A DNA stretch of 7,319 nucleotides from Pseudomonadota bacterium (GCA_030632745.1 DAOVUE010000073.1:1-7319), one strand, 5' to 3'. Shown: positions 1 through 5,673, counted from the stretch's first letter. Notes: generated by a model not told the origin, from the letters alone. Numbers and translations: made by a program.

Positions 1-401
1 ATACTATTGGCCAGTAATTTCTTATCAATTATTTTACCTTTTAAAATCATTTTATTTGGATAAGTCGAATAAGCTGCCATGGGGTTTTGAAAGGTTTCTA
101 TATCACTAATACCGTCAGTGGCGCCAGAGCCACTTTCATTATAACTATAAAAGCAGGAAGCCTGATTGCCGCCTCCCTGCTCAGTATTATTACTGACAAA
201 ATAAACTTGCATTTCGAGATCTTCATAGCCTTTCATAATGATCTTGTGTTCCTGCCACTGTAATTCAGCGGGTGAATGAAGCAGCAGCCAGGTCAGATCC
301 TGACATAGAGTGAGGCGAACATCAGGTGATTTTGTACAGGAAATAATAAATGTACTCATTATAAATAGGCTTAGATATTTGAACAGAGTGGTTTTAAACA
401 T
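1..401 (-). CDS. Putative lipoprotein of unknown family, 3' end cut off by the window
   Basis: An open frame runs leftwards from the ATG at 399-401 to the window edge without a stop (133 complete codons). The start is supported by an AGGA ribosome binding site about 9 bases upstream. The first 22 residues look like a lipoprotein signal: a short basic start (MFKTTLFK), a hydrophobic stretch (residues 9-20) and the lipobox I-I-S-C, with Cys22 as the predicted lipid-bearing residue. The protein is therefore probably anchored to a membrane, facing the periplasm. The mature part has a WLLLH segment near residue 40, further cysteines and a Gly/Asn/Ser-rich stretch around residues 85-105 (GGGNQ). 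I do not recognise the family. It starts 32 bases after the phoH-like stop, so the two are likely co-transcribed. Being a real lipoprotein gene is fairly sure; its function is unknown. Confidence 0.72.
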   Translation of the reverse strand, partial: MFKTTLFKYLSLFIMSTFIISCTKSPDVRLTLCQDLTWLLLHSPAELQWQEHKIIMKGYEDLEMQVYFVSNNTEQGGGNQASCFYSYNESGSGATDGISDIETFQNPMAAYSTYPNKMILKGKIIDKKLLANS

Positions 402-433
402 TAAACTTTTCCTGTTGAACTCGTTAATAGGGT

Positions 434-1894
434 TTATAGAATATCAGCAGCAAAATCAGCCAGTCTGGAGCGTTCGCCGCGTTTTAAGGTGATATGGCCG
501 CTATGTTCCCATTTATGAAAGCGATCCACTACATAAGTGAGTCCGGACGTTGTTTCTGTCAGATAAGGCGTATCAATCTGAGCCAGATTACCCAGACAGA
601 TTATTTTACTGCCGGGGCCTGCCCGGGTGATAAGGGTCTTCATTTGTTTTGAGGTTAGATTTTGTGCTTCATCTAAAATAATATAGCGATTCAAAAAAGT
701 TCGACCCCGCATAAAATTCAGAGAACGGATTTTTATCCGGGTGGCTAATAAATCATTGGTGACCTGTTTACCCCATTCGCCAGCATCTTCATTGTGGGTT
801 AATACTTCCAGATTGTCCATTAAAGCTCCCATCCAGGGAGCCATTTTCTCCTCTTCTGTTCCGGGTAAAAAACCAATATCTTCTCCCACTGATATGGTGT
901 TTCGAGTCATAATGATTTCCTGATACAATTGATCATCCATAACCTGAGATAGTCCTGCAGCCAGAGCCAATAAAGTCTTGCCGGTACCCGCCTGACCAAT
1001 AAGAGAAACAAAGTCTATGTCAGGATCCATTAGTAAATTGAGTGCATAATTCTGCTCTTTGTTTCTGGCAGTGATTCCCCATACACTTTGTTTTTCAGAA
1101 TAATACTGCTTTACCTGCTCGACAATCGCAGTATCTTTATCTACTTCTCTGACAACAGCCTCAAATTGTTGATCTTCACCTATACTGATGAATTGATTAG
1201 GATACCATTTTCCTACCTCCTCACCGCTTATCTTATGGTAGGTATGTCCCTCTTCAGACCAGCTGTCCACTTCTTTATCATTCAGATCCCAGAAGCTGGC
1301 GGGCAGATTTAGAACGCCACTCTCCAGCAGATTGACATCATCAAGAACCTGGTCATTATTATAGTCCTCCACATGAATACCAATGGCTGCGGCTTTAATA
1401 CGCATATTGATGTCTTTACTGACTAAATAAACATGGGGCAGTTCAGCATCATTTTGTAATGCCATGGTAATGGCTAAAATATCATTGTCATTCTTTTTGC
1501 CGGGCAGGTGAATGGGAAATTCTGCGGCCATGTGTTCGGTTTGCAGAAACAGTCTGCCATGAGAAATAAATGCCTCATCTGTGTCTACATCAATGCTAAT
1601 ACGCTGATTCAAATCAAGTCCGTTTTTAATCTCTTCAGCACTGCAGTGGGAAATCAACTCATCAAGAAATCGGCTGGTCTGACGGGCATTACGTGCAACT
1701 TCTGAATGACCTTTCTTATTGTTATCCAGTTCTTCCAGAACCACCATGGGTAGAAAAATATCATGCTCAGCAAAGCGGAATAAAGCCGTAGGATCATGGA
1801 TTAGAACATTAGTATCAAGAACAAACAGACTTTTTTCTTTAGGGCTGTTCCCAGCATCAGTTTCAATAGTATTTGCAGTATCAGAATCTGTCAT
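434..1894 (-). CDS. PIN domain-PhoH ATPase fusion protein (PhoH2/YlaK-like)
   Basis: This 486-residue protein joins an N-terminal PIN nuclease-type domain to a C-terminal PhoH ATPase. In the PIN part (about residues 20-170) the acidic residues expected for metal binding are visible: Asp27 in LDTNVL, Glu54/Glu55 in LEELD, Asp136/Asp138 in NDNDILA and Asp161 in VSKDINMR. In the PhoH part (about 265-486) there is a Walker A motif GQAGTGKT at 300-307, a Walker B ILDEAQN around 406-412 and a GNLAQID segment at 435-441. Fusions of this type are known as PhoH2 in mycobacteria, where they act as ATP-dependent RNA-unwinding and RNA-cutting proteins; that activity is inferred here. The protein is cytosolic, with no signal peptide. 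The ATG at 1892-1894 has only a modest AAGAG upstream. It follows bcp on the same strand, separated by the 157-bp hairpin element, and precedes a lipoprotein gene. No key motif is missing. The related name phoH alone would be imprecise because E. coli PhoH lacks this PIN domain. Confidence 0.95.
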   Translation of the reverse strand: MTDSDTANTIETDAGNSPKEKSLFVLDTNVLIHDPTALFRFAEHDIFLPMVVLEELDNNKKGHSEVARNARQTSRFLDELISHCSAEEIKNGLDLNQRISIDVDTDEAFISHGRLFLQTEHMAAEFPIHLPGKKNDNDILAITMALQNDAELPHVYLVSKDINMRIKAAAIGIHVEDYNNDQVLDDVNLLESGVLNLPASFWDLNDKEVDSWSEEGHTYHKISGEEVGKWYPNQFISIGEDQQFEAVVREVDKDTAIVEQVKQYYSEKQSVWGITARNKEQNYALNLLMDPDIDFVSLIGQAGTGKTLLALAAGLSQVMDDQLYQEIIMTRNTISVGEDIGFLPGTEEEKMAPWMGALMDNLEVLTHNEDAGEWGKQVTNDLLATRIKIRSLNFMRGRTFLNRYIILDEAQNLTSKQMKTLITRAGPGSKIICLGNLAQIDTPYLTETTSGLTYVVDRFHKWEHSGHITLKRGERSRLADFAADIL

Positions 1895-1929
1895 GTGTAA
1901 TTCTCTTTATATTTGGAGTCGTAGTTTGC

Positions 1930-2092
1930 TTAGGAACGTTCATGAAATAACTCAGGCAACTAACTTGTCTTTTTGCCCATCTTCAGCGTTATAAAAACAG
2001 ATATGTAGGATAACTACATATCTGTTTTCAAGCCTTGAAGATAAACAAAAATCCTACGTTATTTGTCTAAGTTATTTCGTTCACGTCCCTTA
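1930..2092. mobile_element. MITE-like 157-bp inverted-repeat element with TTA target duplication
   Basis: Bases 1933-2089 form two arms of 76 bases each around a 5-base centre (2009-2013). By hand alignment the arms match at about three quarters of positions: the inner 15 bp are perfect, the outer 32 bp match at 25 positions, and the middle needs a one-base shift. The outer ends read GGAACGTTCATGAAATAAC on the left and, reverse-complemented, GGGACGTGAACGAAATAAC on the right. The triplet TTA directly flanks both ends (1930-1932 and 2090-2092), as expected for a 3-bp target duplication. No coding sequence lies inside, so a mobile origin would need a transposase elsewhere. It sits three bases after the bcp stop and 38 bases (including one TTA copy) before phoH. 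The alternative is a large native terminator palindrome; the equal arms and flanking TTA favour a MITE. Confidence 0.55.
1994..2028 (-). terminator. Perfect 15-bp hairpin, probable intrinsic terminator after bcp
   Basis: A perfect inverted repeat has 15-base arms (1994-2008 and 2014-2028) and a 5-base loop (GATAA on the plus strand). The arms begin with AAAA and end with TTTT, so RNA from either strand would form a stem ending in a U-run. It is the core of the larger inverted-repeat element. For the bcp transcript it lies about 65 bases after the stop codon. The stem is AT-rich, so it may be leaky, and phoH downstream may depend on readthrough. Confidence 0.5.
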
Positions 2093-2560
2093 TTATAATT
2101 TTTTAATTGCTTCTAATACCTGGGTAATATGTTCTTTGACTTTGACTTTTCGCCATTCATTAACCAGTTTACCCTTAGCGTCAATTAAAAAAGTACTGCG
2201 TTCAATACCCATGTGTACTTTGCCATAAAGCTTTTTTTCTTTAATCACATCAAAATGATTGCAGATGGTTTCATCCTTATCGGAAATAAGTTCAAAAGGA
2301 AACTCATATTTAGCTTTGAAATTTTCATGCGCCTTGATACCATCACGTGATAAGCCAAAGATTTTAATCCCTTTCTCTTCAAATGCAGCATAGTTATCAC
2401 GAAAATCTTTTCCTTCCTGAGTACAACCGGGAGTATTATTTTTAGGATAAAAATAGAGTAATACAGGAGTACCTGTATAATCACTGAGCTTAAATTTAAT
2501 ATCACTGGTTGCCTGACCAGAAAAATTACCTACCGGCTGACCGACTTCGATTTGACTCAT
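2093..2560 (-). CDS. bcp: Peroxiredoxin, Bcp/PrxQ family
   Basis: This 155-residue thiol peroxidase is predicted to reduce hydrogen peroxide and organic hydroperoxides in the cytosol. The thioredoxin-fold signature is clear: YFYPKNNTPGCT (36-47), with peroxidatic Cys46 preceded by Pro44 and Thr43, then GLSRD (69-73), and MGIERSTFLID near residue 120. Length is normal for the family. E. coli Bcp has a second cysteine five residues after the first; here that position is Lys51. The alternative resolving position in helix alpha-3, known in Xylella-type PrxQ, is Lys82. The only other cysteine is Cys100 (DETICNHF), matching a conserved E. coli cysteine (Cys99) not usually counted as resolving. The enzyme may therefore work as a 1-Cys type. 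The ATG at 2558-2560 has a good AAGGA site six bases upstream, formed by the last unit of the heptamer repeat. It lies 61 bases after gcvR, as in E. coli. Confidence 0.96.
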   Translation of the reverse strand: MSQIEVGQPVGNFSGQATSDIKFKLSDYTGTPVLLYFYPKNNTPGCTQEGKDFRDNYAAFEEKGIKIFGLSRDGIKAHENFKAKYEFPFELISDKDETICNHFDVIKEKKLYGKVHMGIERSTFLIDAKGKLVNEWRKVKVKEHITQVLEAIKKL

Positions 2561-2565
2561 TGTTT

Positions 2566-2621
2566 TTCCTTGCTGTTTACTGTTTGCTGTTTGTTCTTTA
2601 CTATTTTCTACTTGCTATTGG
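2566..2621 (-). repeat. Eight degenerate 7-bp tandem units filling the gcvR-bcp gap
   Basis: On the minus strand, directly after the gcvR stop, the gap divides into eight 7-base units with rough consensus YAAAYAG. Three adjacent units are nearly identical (CAAACAG twice, then TAAACAG); the outer ones are more diverged (CCAATAG, CAAGTAG, AAAATAG, TAAAGAA). The last unit is CAAGGAA, which supplies the bcp ribosome binding site. Only five bases remain between the array and the bcp ATG. No dyad symmetry or terminator is present, so gcvR and bcp should be co-transcribed. Confidence 0.7.
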
Positions 2622-3233
2622 TTATGGTCTGGCTGCTTCAATGGAAGCATCTAAATTCATATCTTCGCATAAATCTAAAAAATCATCTCTTAATTCGCTG
2701 ATATTAATCCGCTGCGGGATAGTAATAATCATATCAATAGCAAACATGAGAGTCCCTGTATGTGGTGCAGGATAACGGTTAGTCTGCATACTTTGGATAT
2801 TAATCTGCTGCCGGGAAAAGAAGTCTGCTAATTTATAGACAATTCCAGGATTATCAATAGCGAGAACTTCGACTATATAGGGTATCCTATTGTCAGAGAA
2901 TTGCTCTTCCAATACCTCTTTTCCTGCCCTTTTGCTAATGATATTAAGCTTGAGTACAGAGGATTGCTGCTCTAAAATCTGAGCGATATTATCGAGATCA
3001 GCAGTAATGGCTGAAATAAGTAGAATAATCGCAAATTCACCCCCTAAAACAGTCATACGACTATCATCGATATTACCCTTATTACGGGTAATTAAATGTG
3101 AGATCTCATTAACAATACCGGGCCGATCAGTACCTATGGCTGAAATAACTAATTGCTCTGCCCTATTGGTAGATAATGTTGTAGATGATAATGTTGTAGA
3201 AAGAGCTGTAGAAGGTGTTGTCGTTATGGACAT
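2622..3233 (-). CDS. gcvR: Glycine cleavage system regulator-like protein with two ACT domains
   Basis: This 203-residue protein carries two ACT domains. The first spans about residues 27-105, with the ligand-loop motif TDRPGIVNEIS (35-45). The second spans about 115-195, with IDNPGIVYKLADFF and a following MQTNRYPAP segment. Lengths and motifs match GcvR, which in E. coli binds GcvA and represses the glycine cleavage operon gcvTHP in response to glycine. Residues 1-24 are an extra Ser/Thr/Leu-rich tail encoded by a short tandem repeat. The ATG is fixed by an in-frame TAG six bases upstream and the lack of a later start before the first ACT motif; the ribosome site is weak (GGA 13 bases upstream). 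It is divergent from dapA and followed by bcp, the same order as in E. coli. No GcvA is in the window, so the regulatory target is inferred. Confidence 0.9.
   Translation of the reverse strand: MSITTTPSTALSTTLSSTTLSTNRAEQLVISAIGTDRPGIVNEISHLITRNKGNIDDSRMTVLGGEFAIILLISAITADLDNIAQILEQQSSVLKLNIISKRAGKEVLEEQFSDNRIPYIVEVLAIDNPGIVYKLADFFSRQQINIQSMQTNRYPAPHTGTLMFAIDMIITIPQRINISELRDDFLDLCEDMNLDASIEAARP
3168..3212 (-). repeat. In-frame 15-bp minisatellite in the 5' end of gcvR
   Basis: A 14-base sequence (GATAATGTTGTAGA on the plus strand) occurs at 3172-3185 and again at 3187-3200, a period of 15 bases. A degenerate third copy follows at 3201-3212. The units encode S-T-A-L, S-T-T-L-S and S-T-T-L, giving the Ser/Thr-rich tail before the first ACT domain. 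Unit lengths are multiples of three, so copy-number change would keep the frame open. Confidence 0.75.
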
Positions 3234-3271
3234 ATTGGTCTATTTTCCAAATGTTGAATATGATGAGTAAA

Positions 3272-3294
3272 TTATTGACTACTTAAGTCAATAA
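3272..3294. promoter_or_regulatory. 9-bp-arm palindrome, candidate operator
   Basis: Perfect inverted arms TTATTGACT (3272-3280) and AGTCAATAA (3286-3294) flank the centre ACTTA. The arms contain a TTGACT hexamer on each strand. The site lies 39-61 bases upstream of the gcvR ATG, so a bound dimer could control gcvR. No long T-run follows, so a terminator is less likely. The binding protein is unknown. Confidence 0.45.
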
Positions 3295-3310
3295 ATAAAG
3301 CTCTTTGTAC

Positions 3311-3343
3311 GACTTTTTTATAACTTTTTTATGACTTTTTGTG
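3311..3343. promoter_or_regulatory. Three T-tract units at 11-bp spacing, predicted DNA bend
   Basis: Three 11-base units follow each other: GACTTTTTTAT (3311-3321), AACTTTTTTAT (3322-3332) and GACTTTTTGTG (3333-3343). The T-runs (6, 6 and 5 bases) recur once per helical turn, the classic arrangement for intrinsically curved DNA. They lie about 90-125 bases upstream of dapA, where curvature or an UP-like effect could affect transcription. Confidence 0.5.
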
Positions 3344-3423
3344 TGTGAGCACTTATCTCGTCATTTTCAGTGGTTTTCTTGCAGGGAATCAAGGATAATA
3401 GAGCGTTATTTTAAGTATAAATT

Positions 3424-3429
3424 GGAGAG
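3424..3429 (+). promoter_or_regulatory. dapA ribosome binding site (decides the start)
   Basis: GGAGAG lies five bases before the ATG at 3435. An overlapping out-of-frame ATG at 3431 (sequence ATGGATG) is only one base away and meets a stop after three codons, so 3435 is the start. Confidence 0.85.
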
Positions 3430-3434
3430 TATGG

Positions 3435-4304
3435 ATGTTTAGTGGCAGTATGGTTGCTTTGGTGACGCCAATGGCCGGTGATGGCAGCGTTGATCAAAAA
3501 TCTCTGGAAAATCTGGTGGAATTTCATATAGAAAATGGTACTGATGCAATAGTTGCAGTGGGCACCACCGGCGAATCCGCTACTTTAAATGAAAAGGAAC
3601 ATTGTCATGTCATTAAGCAAGTGGTGGAGTTGGCTGATAATCGTATCCCTGTTATTGCCGGTACGGGTGCCAACTCAACAACTGAAGCCATTGAGTTAAC
3701 ACAATGTGCTATGCAGGCGGGAGCTGATGCCTGTCTATTAGTGACACCATACTACAATAAACCAACCCAGGAAGGTTTATACCTGCATTTTAAAAAGATT
3801 GCTGAAAGTGTTGCCATCCCCCAGATTTTGTATAATGTACCGGGCCGTACTGCAGTTGATATGCTGCCGGAAACTATTGCCCGTTTAGCCGGAATATCTA
3901 ATATTGTGGGTATTAAAGAAGCGACCGGTGATTTACAGCGTGGAAAACAAATTATAGATGAATGCGGTGATAAGCTGGATGTTTATTCCGGCGATGATGC
4001 TACTGCAATGGAATTAATTTTACTGGGAGCCAGGGGTGATATCTCTGTAACTGCAAATATTGCACCCAAAGCAATGCATGAAATGTGCAGCGCAGCACTG
4101 GCAGGTGATCGAGAAACCGCGAGTCAAATTAATAACCGTTTAACAGCTCTGCATAACAAGTTATTTGTTGAATCCAACCCCATCCCGGTGAAATGGGCCT
4201 TATATGAAATGGGTTTAATTCCTGAAGGTATTCGTTTACCTCTTACGCCATTAGACAGTCAATACTATGCTGTAATTCGTGATGCAATTAAACAGGCATC
4301 ATAA
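3435..4304 (+). CDS. dapA: 4-hydroxy-tetrahydrodipicolinate synthase
   Basis: DapA condenses pyruvate with aspartate semialdehyde, the first committed step towards diaminopimelate (cell wall) and lysine, in the cytosol. The 289-residue TIM-barrel protein has the length and residue numbering of the E. coli enzyme. It has Thr44-Thr45 in GTTGES, Tyr107 in TPYYNKP, Tyr133 in LYNVPGRT with Arg138, and Schiff-base Lys161 in GIKEATG. The lysine feedback site known from E. coli is mostly kept: Ser48, Ala49, His56, Asn80, Glu84 and Tyr106. His53 is replaced by Glu53, which might alter lysine sensitivity. The start is set by a GGAGAG site and by the perfect match of numbering to E. coli. The gene is divergent from gcvR, and bamC begins 28 bases after the stop, so dapA-bamC is probably one operon, as in E. 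coli. Assignment is essentially certain. Confidence 0.98.
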   Translation: MFSGSMVALVTPMAGDGSVDQKSLENLVEFHIENGTDAIVAVGTTGESATLNEKEHCHVIKQVVELADNRIPVIAGTGANSTTEAIELTQCAMQAGADACLLVTPYYNKPTQEGLYLHFKKIAESVAIPQILYNVPGRTAVDMLPETIARLAGISNIVGIKEATGDLQRGKQIIDECGDKLDVYSGDDATAMELILLGARGDISVTANIAPKAMHEMCSAALAGDRETASQINNRLTALHNKLFVESNPIPVKWALYEMGLIPEGIRLPLTPLDSQYYAVIRDAIKQAS

Positions 4305-4305
4305 A

Positions 4306-4345
4306 GTGTGCAATGAAACAAACAGGTGTGTAATGAAACAAACGG
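4306..4345 (+). repeat. 20-bp tandem duplication spanning the bamC start codon
   Basis: Copy 1 (4306-4325, GTGTGCAATGAAACAAACAG) is followed immediately by copy 2 (4326-4345), which differs at two positions (C to T at unit position 6 and A to G at unit position 19). Each copy carries ATGAAACAAAC. Copy 2 holds the real bamC start. Copy 1 opens a six-codon frame (MKQTGV) whose TAA at 4331-4333 overlaps the bamC ATG by one base. Confidence 0.85.
4324..4328 (+). promoter_or_regulatory. bamC ribosome binding site (decides the start)
   Basis: AGGTG at 4324-4328, with its AGG core ending six bases before the ATG at 4333, is the only good site near the gene. It straddles the junction of the two duplicated units. 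The ATG at 4313 in the first unit has no comparable site, and the in-frame ATG at 4279 lies inside dapA. Confidence 0.7.
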
Positions 4346-5505
4346 TGTTAGACATAAAAACGAAGAATAAACTTTCAAATCCATATACAAAGTTAATACT
4401 TGTCGCTGCTATATCAACAGCATTGACAGCTTGTTCCAGTGTGAATGATACATTTTCCGGTCGCAAAGTGGATTATAAAAAGCAAAGTCGTGATGTAGAA
4501 CCACTGGAGATTCCACCTGATTTGACCACTTCAAATTATGATGAATTAATGGTTGTACCCGATGTTAATACAGGCGGCAGTGCCAGCTATAGTAATTATG
4601 CAAACGAGCGCCAGGGCGGTCAGACTTATATGGATCGGGTTTTACCCAGGCAGGATAACATTCAGCTGGTTAAAGAAGGTAATGATGTTCGCCATCTTGT
4701 GATCACCGGAACAAAGGATCAGGTATGGGAAAAAATGCGTGAATTCTGGCTTAACTCGGGTATGTTGATTAAACGTGAAGATCCCAGAACAGGCATTCTG
4801 GAAACTGAATGGGCAGAAAATCGTGCTGATATTCCGCAGGATTTCATCCGTTCTGCTTTAAGTTACGTGATGGAGTCATTTTATTCAGCTGCAACCAGGG
4901 ATAAATATCGTGTGCGTATTGAAGAAAGTGATCTGCCTGGCAAGATTGATCTTTACCTGACTCATTATGGTATGGAGGAAGTGATTGAGGATAGTGTTAC
5001 TGAACGTACTATCTGGAAACCCAGACCAAGAGATCCTGAGCTGGAAGCTGAAATGCTGGGGCGTATGATGGTCTATATGGGTATTGAAGAGCAGAAAGCA
5101 AAAACCATGCTGGCCCGTTCCACCACTCAAAAAGTCGATCGTGCTGTTATCAGCCGTAATGCTCAGGGTAATTCCCGTTTGCTGGTTAAAGAGACATTCC
5201 CGAGAGCCTGGCGTCGTACCGGAGTTGCCCTGGATCGCATTAACTTTGTGGTGGAAGATCGTGATCGTGAGCAGGGTGTCTACTATGTGCAATATGCAGA
5301 TCCTATGGCAGAAGAAGAAGGTGGATTCTTATCCGGCCTGAAGTTCTGGGATAAAGCGGATGCAATTGATAAAACTAAGTACCAGATTAAGATGTTTTCT
5401 CGTGGTGATGATACGGTGATTATTGTTCTGGACTCTAATGGTCAGCCGGATACGTCTAAAACATCGTATCGTATTCTTAACTTATTACATGAACAGTTGA
5501 AGTAA
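4333..5505 (+). CDS. bamC: Outer membrane protein assembly factor BamC (NlpB) lipoprotein
   Basis: BamC is a lipoprotein subunit of the Bam complex, which inserts beta-barrel proteins into the outer membrane, and it binds BamD. From the ATG at 4333 the protein is 390 residues, longer than the 344 of E. coli. A signal (hydrophobic residues 21-32) ends in the lipobox LTAC, with Cys34 lipidated. Next comes the extended, probably unstructured N-terminal segment, with DYKKQSRDVEPLEIPPDL around 47-64; this part contacts BamD in the known complex. Two helix-grip domains follow, about 119-215 (starting VRHLVITG) and 281-390 (starting SRLLVKETF), joined by a charged linker. The frame is open to 4279 inside dapA, but the ribosome site and signal peptide favour 4333. 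The alternative start would add 18 unlikely residues. The dapA-bamC order is conserved in Gammaproteobacteria. Assignment is strong. Confidence 0.94.
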   Translation: MKQTVLDIKTKNKLSNPYTKLILVAAISTALTACSSVNDTFSGRKVDYKKQSRDVEPLEIPPDLTTSNYDELMVVPDVNTGGSASYSNYANERQGGQTYMDRVLPRQDNIQLVKEGNDVRHLVITGTKDQVWEKMREFWLNSGMLIKREDPRTGILETEWAENRADIPQDFIRSALSYVMESFYSAATRDKYRVRIEESDLPGKIDLYLTHYGMEEVIEDSVTERTIWKPRPRDPELEAEMLGRMMVYMGIEEQKAKTMLARSTTQKVDRAVISRNAQGNSRLLVKETFPRAWRRTGVALDRINFVVEDRDREQGVYYVQYADPMAEEEGGFLSGLKFWDKADAIDKTKYQIKMFSRGDDTVIIVLDSNGQPDTSKTSYRILNLLHEQLK

Positions 5506-5673
5506 AGAGCAGAAAAAGCAGAGTTCAGAGAGAACAGCGTTCAGAAAGAGCAGGAAGAGCAAAAAGAACAGAGTTTAGAGTAAAAATTGTTCTTTTGACC
5601 TTTCTTTTGACCTTTCTTTTGATCTTCTTCTGAACTCTGTTCTTTCTGTTCTTCCTGAACTCTGCTCTTTCTG
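5506..5673. repeat. Long imperfect palindrome of 7-, 9- and 12-bp degenerate repeats between bamC and recQ
   Basis: The left half is purine-rich, with CAG-headed units of alternating 9 and 7 bases: CAG (or CAA/TAG) recurs at 5510, 5519, 5526, 5535, 5542, 5551, 5560, 5569 and 5576. The right half is the pyrimidine-rich counterpart. Outer arms 5510-5537 and 5646-5673 pair at 25 of 28 positions. Inner arms 5561-5579 and 5629-5647 pair at 17 of 19. Between them lies a threefold 12-bp repeat, TCTTTTGACCTT, at 5591-5602, 5603-5614 and 5615-5626 (one mismatch in the last). RNA from this region could fold into a long hairpin that might reduce readthrough into recQ. I see no coding sequence and no obvious recQ promoter within it. 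Confidence 0.8.

Larger units (their letters stand above)
3234..3434. promoter_or_regulatory. Divergent promoter region of gcvR and dapA
   Basis: This 201-bp gap separates two divergent start codons and must hold both promoters. It is strongly AT-rich on its gcvR side. It contains a palindrome (3272-3294), phased T-tracts (3311-3343) and the dapA ribosome site. A TTGACT hexamer occurs on both strands inside the palindrome and could be a -35 box, but I found no well-spaced -10 partner on either strand. A GATAAT at 3394-3399 is a possible dapA -10 without a good -35. The exact promoters are unresolved. I see no sign of a lysine riboswitch. Confidence 0.6.

Noticed and set aside
434..1894. PIN domain and PhoH as a toxin-antitoxin pair
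   Set aside because: Both domains are in one continuous protein and no small antitoxin gene lies directly upstream; the upstream sequence is the hairpin element.
1894..1950. TATAAA near 1905-1910 (minus strand) as a phoH -10 box
   Set aside because: Transcription would begin almost at the ATG and the motif overlaps the ribosome site region; no matching -35 is present.
1895..2092. CRISPR repeat or tRNA-like structure in the bcp-phoH gap
   Set aside because: It is a single inverted repeat with no direct repeats and spacers, and no tRNA arms or conserved loop bases.
3234..3434. Lysine riboswitch upstream of dapA
   Set aside because: The region is short and AT-rich with simple repeats; I see no multi-helix aptamer arrangement or terminator hairpin.
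4279..4332. In-frame upstream start for bamC at 4279
   Set aside because: It lies inside dapA, has no ribosome site, and would put 18 polar residues before an already complete lipoprotein signal.
4885..5292. Minus-strand open frame of 135 codons inside bamC
   Set aside because: It is antisense to a clear BamC sequence, with no recognisable motif or ribosome site.
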